DNA of 64,000 bases, from assembly GCF_021582895.2 (NCBI RefSeq), contig NZ_CP091139.2, positions 3,162,001 through 3,226,000 on the forward strand, given 5' to 3'. The first letter of the stretch is position 1; the number at the start of each line of letters is the position of its first letter. The translations under genes and the position numbers were made by a program. Below are positions 48,789-58,318 of the stretch, one piece after another. This DNA is from Microbacterium elymi (GTDB lineage Bacteria; Actinomycetota; Actinomycetes; Actinomycetales; Microbacteriaceae). The notes below the pieces were generated by a model that ran no database searches, had not been told where the DNA came from, and was given only the letters and a program-made list of their open reading frames with translations.

Positions 48789-49521
48789 TCGGCCAGGAAG
48801 TCCGGCAGCATCCCGATGCCGGCGCCGGCGGCCGTGGCCTCGACGTGGGCGAACACGCTGGTGGACCGGATCGACGGGGGAGAGGTCGGCAGCGACTGCA
48901 CCGCCCGGTCGAGCTCGTCCACCTGCAGCGACGACTCGACGTAGTAGATCAGCGGATCGCTGCGACAGCTCGTCCAGGGCGGCGGGGGTCCCGCAGCGCT
49001 CCAGGTACGCCGGGCTCGCGTAGAGCCGCAGCGAGTAGTCGCACACCGGCGTGGCGAACGCGCGGTGCACGGCCGGTCGTCCCACGACCACCTCGAGGTC
49101 CACGCCCGAGCGGTTCTGCCGCACTCGCTGCGTCGCGGCCAGCAGCTCGACCGCCAGCCCCGGGTGCCGGTGCTGCGAGCGCGGTCACGGCCGGCACGAG
49201 GAACGCCGAGGTGAACGCCTCGGGCGCGGCGATGCGCACCATCCCCTGCACCGGGTCGCCGCCGGTCTCCTCGCCGAGCGCCCGCAGCGACGCCTCGATG
49301 CTCTCGGCGGTGGTCAGCGCGCGCCGGCCGAGGTCGGTGATCTCCCACCCTCCGGTCGTCCGCACCAGGATGCGTCCGCCCATGGCCTCCTCGAGGGCGG
49401 CGATCCGCCGCGACACGGTCGAGTGGTTGACCCCGAGCACCTCGGCGGCGGCCGTGTAGCGCCCGAGGCGCGCGACGGCGAGGAACGTCATCAGCGCCTC
49501 GGGCTCCGGTTCGCGGACCAT
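48610..49521 (-). CDS. LysR-family transcriptional regulator
   Basis: ATG 49521 opens MVREPEPEALMTFLAVARLGRY. The HTH is TAAAEVLGVNHSTVSRRIAALEEAMGGRILVR. The effector domain continues through VRIAAPEAFTSAFLVPAVTAL. An extra C at 49173 (CTCGCAG for CTGCAG) and another indel near 48963 are corrected to reach DPLIYYVESSLQVDELDRAV and GIGMLPDFLADHD. The 3' end is unresolved because the frame merges with the convergent YihY gene; the protein should end near 48610-48650. It is divergent from mmsB-mmsA and likely regulates it. Confidence 0.85.
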
Positions 49522-49528
49522 GGGACCA

Positions 49529-49546
49529 GTGTGCAGGAATGCACAC
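49529..49546. promoter_or_regulatory. Putative LysR operator
   Basis: GTGTGCA-GGAA-TGCACAC is a perfect 7-bp inverted repeat, eight bases upstream of the LysR start, and further TGCA half-sites follow (near 49553 and 49573). The position suits autoregulation and control of the divergent mmsB-mmsA operon. Confidence 0.6.
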
Positions 49547-49666
49547 TCAGGGTGCAAGGATGCCGCAACTTCGTGCATTGATCTGCAGTGCCTCTCGTGC
49601 CTATCCTGGCTTCGACGTGGCATCCGCATCGGCGGGACGTCGCGCGGACACCTTCGAGGAGGCAGG

Positions 49667-50581
49667 ATGTCGACGATCGCGTGGATCGGACTCGGGCACA
49701 TGGGTGCGCCGATGAGCGGGAACCTGGTGGCTGCCGGACACACCGTGCGCGGCTACGACATCTCCGAGGAGTGCGCCGCCGTCGCGGCCGCGCGGGGCGT
49801 GACCACGGTCGGCTCGATCGCCGAGGCGCTCGAAGGCGCCGAGGCGTGCTTCACCTCCCTCCCGATGCCGCAGCATGTGCGCTCGGTATACGACGGGCCG
49901 GACGGGATCTGGGCGCACGCGGCGGCCGGCACCCTGCTGATGGACACCTCGACGGTGGATGTCGCGACCTCGCGCTGGTGCCACGACGAGTCGACCGCAC
50001 GCGGCTTCACGTTCGTCGACAGTCCCGTCTCGGGCGGCACGGCGGGGGCCGAGGCGCACTCGCTGGCCTTCATGCTCGGCGGCGCCGCCGATGACGTGGA
50101 GCGCGCACGGGGGTACGTCGCTCCGATGGCCGGCAACGTGATCGCCTGCGGCGAGGCGACGGCGGGCATCGCCGCCAAGCTGGTGAACAACATGATGCTG
50201 TTCATCTCCACGATGGCGGTCGCCGAAGGCTCGCAACTGGCCGAGCAGCTGGGCCTGGACCACGCCGTGTTCTGGAACGTCGCGAATGCGGCGTCCGGTC
50301 AGTCCTGGGCGCAGCGCACCTGGTATCCGGTTCCCGACATCGTGCCGACCGCGGCGGCCAACCACGACTTCGACGCGACCTTCTCGGTGGATCTCGCCCG
50401 CAAGGACTGCGCGCTGGCGGTGCAGGCCGGCGACACCACGGGCGTCCATCTGCCGGCCGCGAAGCTCGCGCTCGGGCAGCTGGACGAGCTCGTGTCCGAG
50501 GGCTTCGGCGGCAAGGACTGCACCCTGGTCACGAAGTTCGCCTCGCCCGACGGCACGTTGCGCGGCTGGAGCGGTCACTGA
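49667..50581 (+). CDS. mmsB: 3-hydroxyisobutyrate dehydrogenase
   Basis: This is an intact 304-residue protein. MSTIAWIGLGHMGAPMSGNLV is the Rossmann GxGxMG start, followed by FVDSPVSGGTAGAEAHSLAFML (substrate loop) and AGIAAKLVNNMML containing the catalytic Lys. It oxidises 3-hydroxyisobutyrate to methylmalonate semialdehyde in valine breakdown. GAGGAGGCAGG precedes ATG 49667. The partner mmsA follows after 73 bases that contain three copies of an AGCATCCCGAACCCC-like repeat. Confidence 0.93.
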   Translation: MSTIAWIGLGHMGAPMSGNLVAAGHTVRGYDISEECAAVAAARGVTTVGSIAEALEGAEACFTSLPMPQHVRSVYDGPDGIWAHAAAGTLLMDTSTVDVATSRWCHDESTARGFTFVDSPVSGGTAGAEAHSLAFMLGGAADDVERARGYVAPMAGNVIACGEATAGIAAKLVNNMMLFISTMAVAEGSQLAEQLGLDHAVFWNVANAASGQSWAQRTWYPVPDIVPTAAANHDFDATFSVDLARKDCALAVQAGDTTGVHLPAAKLALGQLDELVSEGFGGKDCTLVTKFASPDGTLRGWSGH

Positions 50582-50654
50582 GCCCGAGCACGCCATCCCC
50601 GCAGCATCCCGAACCCCAGCATCCCGAACCCCGGCATCCCCACGAAGGAACATC

Positions 50655-52164
<1,510 letters not shown>

Positions 52165-52229
52165 GGGCGCCGCCTCGAGCGGGCCGCGAAGTACGCGGCG
52201 ATCGGCCGCGAGCGCACTACGCTGTGAGC

Positions 52230-52457
52230 ATGGCCATCGCACGTCTTTCCGGGGGCCCGCTCGACGGGCAGATCATTCCGCTCGAGCCGGGAGCGTCAGA
52301 CTCGCTGATCATGCCGTACGGCGAGGGACAGCTCATCTACGAGCGCGCCGGCGCCGACGCGAACACCGGTGCGCATGACGGCCCGACGGCCGCCACGTTC
52401 GTGTACGTCGAGGCGACGGCCGACATCGATCCGGATCCCGACCAGCGCGACGAATGA
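52230..52457 (+). CDS. Small hypothetical protein
   Basis: This is a 75-residue protein starting MAIARLSGGPLDGQIIPLEPG, with a GGPLDGQ turn seen in small actinobacterial and phage-associated proteins. It is beta-rich, ending in an acidic tail DIDPDPDQRDE. Function unknown. Its stop overlaps the CYTH gene start (ATGA), so the two are coupled. Confidence 0.75.
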   Translation: MAIARLSGGPLDGQIIPLEPGASDSLIMPYGEGQLIYERAGADANTGAHDGPTAATFVYVEATADIDPDPDQRDE

Positions 52458-53063
52458 CCCGGCCGACGCACTCCCTCGAGATCGAGCGCAAGTACGACGT
52501 CGACGAGGGTACGGCGCTGCCGGACTGGACGCTTGCCCGACGTGGCGCGGGTGGACGAGCCCGAGCACCGCGCGCTCGACGCGCGCTACCTGGACACGGC
52601 CGAACGCACGCTCGCCCGGCAGCGGATCGCGGTGCGCCGGCGTGAGGGCGGGCCGGACGCCGGCTGGCACGTGAAGGCGTCGGCGGCCGAGGGCCGGCAT
52701 GAATGGCACTGGCCCCTGGGGGCGGATGCCGAGGAAGGCGTCCCCGCCGAGGTCGCGGCGATCCTCGCGGAGTGGTCGGCCGGCCCGTTCCAGCCGCTCG
52801 CGCGCATCCGCAACCGGCGCACGGCCTACACGCTGCGGGATGCCGAGGGTGCGCTGGTGGCCGAGGTCGTGGACGACCAGGTCAGCGCCCGCGACGAGCG
52901 TGCCGGCACCGAGTCGTCGTGGCGCGAGTGGGAGGTCGAGCTCGGCCCGGCGGCCCCGGCCGATGTCGACGCATTCTTCAGCGCGGTGGACGCACTCGTG
53001 GCTCGCGCCGGCGGCCGCCCCGCGGCATCCGATTCGAAGCTCGCCCGCGCCCTCGGAGCCTGA
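52454..53063 (+). CDS. CYTH domain phosphatase (inorganic triphosphatase-like)
   Basis: ATG 52454 opens MTRPTHSLEIERKYDVDEG, with the E-x-E-x-K CYTH motif, followed by LDARYLDTAERTLARQRIAVRRR and RNRRTAYTL and EVVDDQVSA. One extra T at 52539 (CTTGCCC for CTGCCC) is corrected; 202 residues. CYTH enzymes hydrolyse triphosphates or bind polyphosphate-type substrates within a beta-tunnel. Confidence 0.9.
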
Positions 53064-53115
53064 CCCGCCCGCCTGCCCAGGCCCGCCCCGGCCCGCCCGC
53101 CTCTTCTTCCTCGAA

Positions 53116-53185
53116 ATCGTACGATCTGGCCGAGTGCACATCAATTTCGGCCAAGTTTCATGTGCACTCGGCCAGATCGTACGAT
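53116..53185. repeat. Long perfect inverted repeat
   Basis: Arms of 26 bases (53116-53141 and 53160-53185) are exact complements around an 18-base loop. Each arm begins or ends with the palindrome ATCGTACGAT and contains GTGCAC. Nothing in the flanking genes explains it. It lies between the CYTH and lpd 3' ends, upstream of a separate terminator-like hairpin. Confidence 0.9.
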
Positions 53186-53188
53186 CCC

Positions 53189-53293
53189 GACGGGGAAGCA
53201 GGACGGGGAAGCACGACGGGGAAGCACGACGGGGAAGCAGGGCGAGAGAGCAGGACGGGGAAGCAGGACGGGGAAGCAGGGAGGGGGAAGCAG
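53189..53293 (+). repeat. Tandem 13-bp repeats
   Basis: Eight copies of a 13-base unit GACGGGGAAGCA(G/C) run head to tail; the fifth and eighth are degenerate. The unit length is not a multiple of three and no coding frame uses it, so this is a minisatellite-like locus between convergent genes. Confidence 0.9.
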
Positions 53294-53330
53294 TGACGCC
53301 GCCCTCGGCTTCGATCCAGGGCGGCGTCAC
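53293..53330. terminator. Bidirectional terminator-like hairpin
   Basis: GTGACGCCGCCCT (53293-53305) pairs perfectly with AGGGCGGCGTCAC (53318-53330) around a 12-base loop, downstream of both the CYTH gene and the convergent lpd gene. There is no clear U-tract on either side. Confidence 0.65.
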
Positions 53331-53363
53331 GAGTTCCCGGAAACCGGGAGACTGGCCTTCAGT

Positions 53364-54761
53364 CTAGAGGTTGATCATGTGCCCGACCAGGCCGTGGAAG
53401 CCCTCCTGCAGCGCCTCCGACAGCGTCGGGTGGGTGTGCACGTTGCGGGCTGCCTCGAGCGCGGTCAGATCCCACTTCTGCGCGAGGGTCAGCTCGGGCA
53501 GAAGCTCCGACACGTCCGGGCCGATCAGGTGCCCGCCGAGCAGCTCGAGGTGCTCGCCGTCGGCGATCAGCTTCACGAACCCGACCGGTTCGCCCAGGCC
53601 GTTCGCCTTGCCGTTCGCCGAGAACGGGAACTTCGCGACCTTGACGTCGTAGCCCGCATCCCGCGCCTGCTGCTCGGTGAGGCCGAACGACGCGACCTGC
53701 GGGCTGCAGAACGTCGCGCGCGGCATCATCCGGTAGTCGCCCAGCGTCATGGTCTCGGCCTTGCCGATCGTCTCGGCGGCCACGACGCCCTGCGCCTCGG
53801 CCACGTGCGCGAGCTCGAGCTTGGCGGTGACATCGCCGATCGCGTAGATGTGCGGCACGTTCGTGCGCATGTGGTCGTCGATGTCGATGGCGCCGCGCTC
53901 GGTGAGCTTCACCCCGGTCTTGTCCAGCCCGAAGCCCTCGACGTTCGCGGCGAACCCGACCGACATGAGCACCTTGTCGGCCTCGAGCGATCCGGTCGAT
54001 CCGTCCTTGGCGGTGTAGCTGACGGTGACCTTGTCGCCGGCGTCCTCCACCTTCTCGACCTTCGTCGAGGTGAGGATGTCGATGCCGTAGCCCTTGTACT
54101 GCTTGGCGATCTCCTTCGAGACCTCGGCGTCCTCGTTGGGCAGGGCGCGATCGAGGAACTCGATGATCGTGACCTCCACGCCGTAGTTGCGCAGCACGAA
54201 GGCGAATTCCATGCCGATCGCACCGGCGCCGACGATGACGATCGAGCCGGGCAGGTCGCGGGTGAGGATCTGCTCCTCGTACGTGACGATGTTGCCGCCG
54301 ATCTCGACGCCGGGCAGGCTGCGCACCTTCGAGCCGGTCGAGATGATCGCGTTGTCGAACGTGACCTCCTCGGTGGAGCCGTCGGCCTTGGTCACCGTGA
54401 TGGCGTTCGAGCCGGTGAACGAGCCCCGCCCCTCGAACTCGGTGATCTTGTTCTTCTTCATCAGGAAGTGGATGCCCTTGACATGGGTATCGGCGACCTT
54501 GCGGCTGCGATCCCACGCGACCCCGAAGTCGAAGTGCACGTCGCCGGAGATGCCGAACAGGTCGGCCTTGTGCAGCACCTGGTGGGCGAGGTCTGCGTTC
54601 TTCAGCAGCGCCTTGGAGGGGATGCATCCGACGTTCAGACACACACCGCCCCAGTACTTCTCTTCGATGACTGCGACGGAAAGCCCGAGTTGGGCACTGC
54701 GAACGGCCGCGACATAACCGCCGGGGCCGGCGCCGAGGATGACGACGTCGAAATGTGGCAT
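53364..54761 (-). CDS. lpdA: Dihydrolipoyl dehydrogenase
   Basis: This is an intact 465-residue flavoenzyme. [20 protein letters not shown] is the FAD-binding start, followed by the redox pair in [13 protein letters not shown], the NAD-binding [19 protein letters not shown], the second FAD motif IYAIGDV and the C-terminal His-Glu pair in [10 protein letters not shown]. It is the E3 component of pyruvate and 2-oxoglutarate dehydrogenase complexes. It stands alone, away from E1/E2 genes, as is common in actinobacteria. Confidence 0.96.
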   Translation of the reverse strand: MPHFDVVILGAGPGGYVAAVRSAQLGLSVAVIEEKYWGGVCLNVGCIPSKALLKNADLAHQVLHKADLFGISGDVHFDFGVAWDRSRKVADTHVKGIHFLMKKNKITEFEGRGSFTGSNAITVTKADGSTEEVTFDNAIISTGSKVRSLPGVEIGGNIVTYEEQILTRDLPGSIVIVGAGAIGMEFAFVLRNYGVEVTIIEFLDRALPNEDAEVSKEIAKQYKGYGIDILTSTKVEKVEDAGDKVTVSYTAKDGSTGSLEADKVLMSVGFAANVEGFGLDKTGVKLTERGAIDIDDHMRTNVPHIYAIGDVTAKLELAHVAEAQGVVAAETIGKAETMTLGDYRMMPRATFCSPQVASFGLTEQQARDAGYDVKVAKFPFSANGKANGLGEPVGFVKLIADGEHLELLGGHLIGPDVSELLPELTLAQKWDLTALEAARNVHTHPTLSEALQEGFHGLVGHMINL

Positions 54762-54771
54762 GGTCCCCAGC

Positions 54772-55329
54772 CTAATGGTCGTCGGTGCGGCGCGAGCGGG
54801 TCACCAGCAGATAGGCGACTCCGGCGATCACGATCACCACGACGATTCCGCCGATGATCCAGGGCAGCGGCGTCACGCCCTGACCGGCGGTCGGCGCGGG
54901 GGCGGCGGATGCCGCGGTGTCGCACGTGCGGGAGGGCTGGGGTGCGGATGCCTCGCCCCCGGCGACCGTGAAGGTGAACTCGCCGGAGACCGGGTGTCCG
55001 TCGCGGGAGACCACCCGCCACAGCACGTGCACCGGGCCGGTGGCCGACCCGCTGATGGCCTGCGAGACGACGTTGTCCTGGATGCTGAGCGCCCCGTCGT
55101 CCAGGACCTGGCAGGAGGCGTCCAGGACCCGCACCTGATTCGCCTCACCCCCGGCATCCGTCACGGTGTCGTTGAAGGTCAGCGTCACCTCCGCCGGCAG
55201 GGCATCGACCGAGGATCCGTCCGCGGGCGTGGTGGACAGCAGCTGATCGTGGGCGGATGCCGGTCCGGCGACGCCGAGTACGGCGACGGCGGCCAGCGCG
55301 AGGGCGGCGGCAGCGGTACGGATTCTCAC
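54772..55329 (-). CDS. CopC-domain secreted/membrane-anchored protein
   Basis: An N-terminal signal peptide ([17 protein letters not shown]) is followed by [26 protein letters not shown], the CopC start with the N-terminal His as copper ligand, and [17 protein letters not shown] with the second His. A Pro/Ala linker and a C-terminal TM helix ([20 protein letters not shown]) with RSRRTDDH end the 185-residue protein. Likely an extracytoplasmic copper-binding protein; no CopD partner is adjacent. Confidence 0.88.
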   Translation of the reverse strand: MRIRTAAAALALAAVAVLGVAGPASAHDQLLSTTPADGSSVDALPAEVTLTFNDTVTDAGGEANQVRVLDASCQVLDDGALSIQDNVVSQAISGSATGPVHVLWRVVSRDGHPVSGEFTFTVAGGEASAPQPSRTCDTAASAAPAPTAGQGVTPLPWIIGGIVVVIVIAGVAYLLVTRSRRTDDH

Positions 55330-55494
55330 GGCCGTGAGCCTACCCGCCGCCTCTATGACCGGGTCTGCCCGGGGGTGCGGACCCGGGTTCGCCGAGTGGA
55401 CACGGACCCATCCGGTTCAATAGTGTCGAACCCGGTGCTTTCGCTCTCACAGGCAGTGCCGTATCGGTTAGTCTGGGGGAAAGGGAGGACGACC

Positions 55495-55992
55495 GTGGAC
55501 GACAACCGCCGACCCGGAGCGGGCGACATCCGGCGCGACGGCGCCGCGCACGGCCGCCCCGTCTCCAGCGACTCGACGCAGACCTTCGGTCACGATTCCG
55601 ACCTTTCGTTCGTGCCGTTCGGCAGCGATCTGAGCAGCGCCGAACTCGACGCGATCGAGGCGCTGCCGGCGGGTTCTGCGCTGCTGATCGTGCGGTCGGG
55701 TCCGACCGCCGGTGCACGCTACCTGCTCGACAACGACGTGATGACCGTGGGCCGGCATCCCGAAGCCGACATCTTCTTCGACGACGTCACCGTCTCGCGC
55801 CGCCATGCCGAGATCACCCGCGAGCGCAGGCGATTCGAGATCGTAGACCAGCGATCGCTCAACGGCACCTATGTGAACGGCGAGCGGGTCGACCGCTCCG
55901 AGCTGGTCAACGGCGCCGAGGTGCGCATCGGAAAGTTCCGGCTGAACTTCTTCGTGTCGCCGGCCGACCTCGCCGGGTCCGCGGACAGCTGA
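55495..55992 (+). CDS. garA: FHA domain protein, GarA/OdhI-like
   Basis: GTG 55495 has AAGGGAGGACGA upstream. A 60-residue N-terminal tail containing STQTF (possible kinase site) precedes an FHA domain: TVGRHPEADIFFDDVTVSRRHAEI (GR, SxxH) and LNGTYVNGERVD. 165 residues. GarA/OdhI inhibits 2-oxoglutarate dehydrogenase and is controlled by PknG/PknB phosphorylation. The tail lacks a classic ETTS motif, so the assignment rests on domain layout and synteny with ftsR. Confidence 0.85.
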   Translation: MDDNRRPGAGDIRRDGAAHGRPVSSDSTQTFGHDSDLSFVPFGSDLSSAELDAIEALPAGSALLIVRSGPTAGARYLLDNDVMTVGRHPEADIFFDDVTVSRRHAEITRERRRFEIVDQRSLNGTYVNGERVDRSELVNGAEVRIGKFRLNFFVSPADLAGSADS

Positions 55993-56683
55993 TGCCCGCC
56001 GCCCCCGCCCCCCGCCGCGCACGCGCGAACGGGGGAGTCCTGAGCATCGGTCAGGTCCTCGCGCGGCTCAGCCCGGAATTCCCCGCGCTGACGGCCAGCA
56101 AGCTGCGCTTCCTCGAGATGCAGGGCATCGTCACCCCGCTGCGGACCGAGTCCGGCTACCGCAAATTCACCCCCGAGGATGTCGAACGGCTTGCGCCTGG
56201 CCCTCACCCTGCAACGCGACCACTATCTGCCGCTGGCCCGCATCCGCGACTACATCGAGGATGTCGACGCCGGCCGCGATCCGTCGCCTCCGGCCGCCGT
56301 GCCCCCGTCGATCACCCCCGCTCCCCGCCGGTACCGCCGGGCCGAGCTGCTGGCCGCGGCCGGCGCCGGCCCGGCAGCTGCTGAACGACGCCATCAGCAC
56401 CGGGGTGATCATCGCCGCCGACAGCTACAGCGAGCAGACGCTCGGGGTGCTGCGGGCGCTGGTCGCGCTGGAGCGGCACGGCATCGAACCGCGGCACATG
56501 CGCACGCTGCGACAGTCCGCCGAGCGCGAGGTGGCGCTGATCGAGTCCGCGCTGGCGCCGCTGCGGCGGACGGATGCCGCGTCACGCGGCCGTGCCGGCG
56601 AGCTGGCCCCCGAGATCGCCGCCCGCATCGGCGACGTGCGCGGACACTTCGTGCGCGCCGCGCTCGAGCGGCTCGTCCGGTGA
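55992..56683 (+). CDS. ftsR: MerR-like regulator FtsR
   Basis: The start ATG 55992 overlaps the FHA gene stop. The N-terminal MerR HTH LSIGQVLARLSPEFPALTASKLRFLEMQGIVTPLR is followed by YRKFTPEDVERLRLALTLQRDHYLPLARIRDYI once the extra T at 56190 (CTTGCGC) is removed. A second extra base is at 56382; corrected, 229 residues. FtsR in Corynebacterium activates ftsZ. The FHA-ftsR-merR order matches Rv1827/Rv1828/Rv1830, with the intervening Rv1829-like gene missing here. Confidence 0.88.
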
Positions 56684-56786
56684 GGGCCGCGGGCGACACG
56701 CCGCGACCCTGCGCGCGGATGTCATTGCCGGAGGGGGGTTGCTCCCGTACCGTGGAGGGAACGCCATTGGACTCCGGCGAAGGGGG

Positions 56787-57335
56787 ATGTCGATGACCGA
56801 CGACGATTCGGCAGGCGAGCGGTTCGCTGTGGACCTCCTCTTCACCGACGGCCTTCCGGCCATGGACGACGAGGTCGGCTACCGCGGCGCCGTCGCCGCC
56901 CGCGCGGCCGGCATCACCTACCGCCAGCTGGACTACTGGGCGCGCACCGAGCTCGTCGAGCCCACCGTGCGCGGGGCCAGCGGCTCCGGATCGCAGCGGC
57001 TCTACGGCTTCCGCGACATCCTGGTCCTCAAGCTCGTCAAGCGGCTGCTGGACACCGGGATCTCGCTCGAGCAGATCCGCACCGCCGTCGAGCAACTGCG
57101 GGTCGCCGGCATCCGCGACCTCGCCGGCACCACCCTGATGAGCGACGGCGCCTCGGTCTACCTGTGCACGTCGAACGACGAGGTCATCGACCTCGTCAGC
57201 CGCGGCCAGGGCGTGTTCGGCATCGCGGTGGGCAAGGTGCTCACCGAGGTCGAGTCGACGCTGCTGGACTTCGACCCGCAGCGTCCCGACCCGGTCGACG
57301 AGCTGGCGGCGCATCGCGCCAAGCGCACGGCCTGA
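56787..57335 (+). CDS. MerR-family regulator (Rv1830-like)
   Basis: This is an intact protein of about 182 residues. GYRGAVAARAAGITYRQLDYWARTELVEPTVR is the MerR HTH, followed by GSQRLYGFRDILVLKLVKRLLDTGISLEQIRTAVEQL. It ends in a small C-terminal domain (GQGVFGIAVGKVLTEVES). AGGGGG precedes ATG 56787. It belongs to the conserved garA-ftsR-merR locus; its regulon is not well defined. Confidence 0.88.
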   Translation: MSMTDDDSAGERFAVDLLFTDGLPAMDDEVGYRGAVAARAAGITYRQLDYWARTELVEPTVRGASGSGSQRLYGFRDILVLKLVKRLLDTGISLEQIRTAVEQLRVAGIRDLAGTTLMSDGASVYLCTSNDEVIDLVSRGQGVFGIAVGKVLTEVESTLLDFDPQRPDPVDELAAHRAKRTA

Positions 57336-57401
57336 CCCGCTGGCGCGGATCGGTGGGGATGCCGGAATCCCGACCGTGTGACGGCGGATGCCGCGACCGG
57401 C

Positions 57402-58223
57402 TCAGGTGGCGGAGGACGCCGTCACTTCGCCCGGGATCGGGATGCGCCCGGTGCGCATCACCCGGTCCAACAGGGCGTCGAAGTCGGCCGCCAGCTCCTG
57501 TGCGGAGTCGCCCGGCCAGATGTGCAGAGGCTTGGCCGCACCCTGCGCCTGCTCGAGCGAGGTCCGCTCGGGCAGCTGCGGGAGAGCACCAGCGGGCCGA
57601 ACATGTCGCGCAGCTCCTTGATCCGGAACTGGTGCTCGATCGACTGCGGGCGCACCCGGTTCACGACGATCCCCAGCGGCTTGCAGTCGCGGACTCAGGC
57701 CGCGGCGGATCTCCTCGATCGCGCGCAGCGCGCGATCGGCGGCGGCGACCGAGAACAGTCCCGGCTCGGTGACCACGATCACCCGGTCGCTGGCGGCCCA
57801 GGCGGTGCGGGTCAGCGCGTTCAGCGAGGGCGCGCAGTCCACGAGCACGAGGTCGTAATCGGCCTCGACCGCGGCCAGCGCCTCTTCGAGCTTCCAGACG
57901 TCGCGCACGCTCGGGTGCGGACCGTCGAAGTTGATGGCCGACGGGCTGCCGATCATCACGTCGATGATGCCGGGGTGCACCTTGGCCCAGCCGCTGGAGG
58001 TGATCGCCTGACGGACCACCTTCTCCTTGGGATTGGCCAGGACGTCGGCGATGTTCAACCGCCCCGCGACTTGGATGTCCATGCCCGTGGACACGTCGGA
58101 CTGCGGGTCGAGATCGACGACGAGGGTCTTCACGCCACGCGCGAAAGCGGCGGAGGCAAGGCCGAGCGTCACGGTCGTCTTGCCGACGCCGCCCTTGAGT
58201 GAGCTGACGGAGAGGACGTGCAC
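57402..58223 (-). CDS. ParA/MinD-family ATPase
   Basis: MHVLSVSSLKGGVGKTTVTLGLA is a deviant Walker A (KGGVGKT), followed by LVVDLDPQSDVSTGMDI and DLVLVDCAPSLNALT. Two indels (an extra base at 57691, CTTGCAG for CTGCAG on the plus strand, and a lost C at 57588) are corrected to give LQPLGIVVNRVRP and LSPQLPERTS, 273 residues. No parB is adjacent; probably an orphan positioning ATPase. Convergent with the MerR gene, divergent from pyc. Confidence 0.88.
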   Translation of the reverse strand: MHVLSVSSLKGGVGKTTVTLGLASAAFARGVKTLVVDLDPQSDVSTGMDIQVAGRLNIADVLANPKEKVVRQAITSSGWAKVHPGIIDVMIGSPSAINFDGPHPSVRDVWKLEEALAAVEADYDLVLVDCAPSLNALTRTAWAASDRVIVVTEPGLFSVAAADRALRAIEEIRRGLSPRLQAAGDRREPGAPAVDRAPVPDQGAARHVRPAGALPQLPERTSLEQAQGAAKPLHIWPGDSAQELAADFDALLDRVMRTGRIPIPGEVTASSAT

Positions 58224-58318
58224 AAGGCTCTACGTTACCGTCCTCTAGGCTGAGAACACACTCAGCCACGTCGGTCGGTCGCCTGCGCCTCGGGCGATCG
58301 CCTCCCATTGGGGGTCGC

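Noticed and set aside
53189..53293. CRISPR-like array
   Set aside because: The 13-bp units are directly adjacent without spacers, and no cas genes are present.
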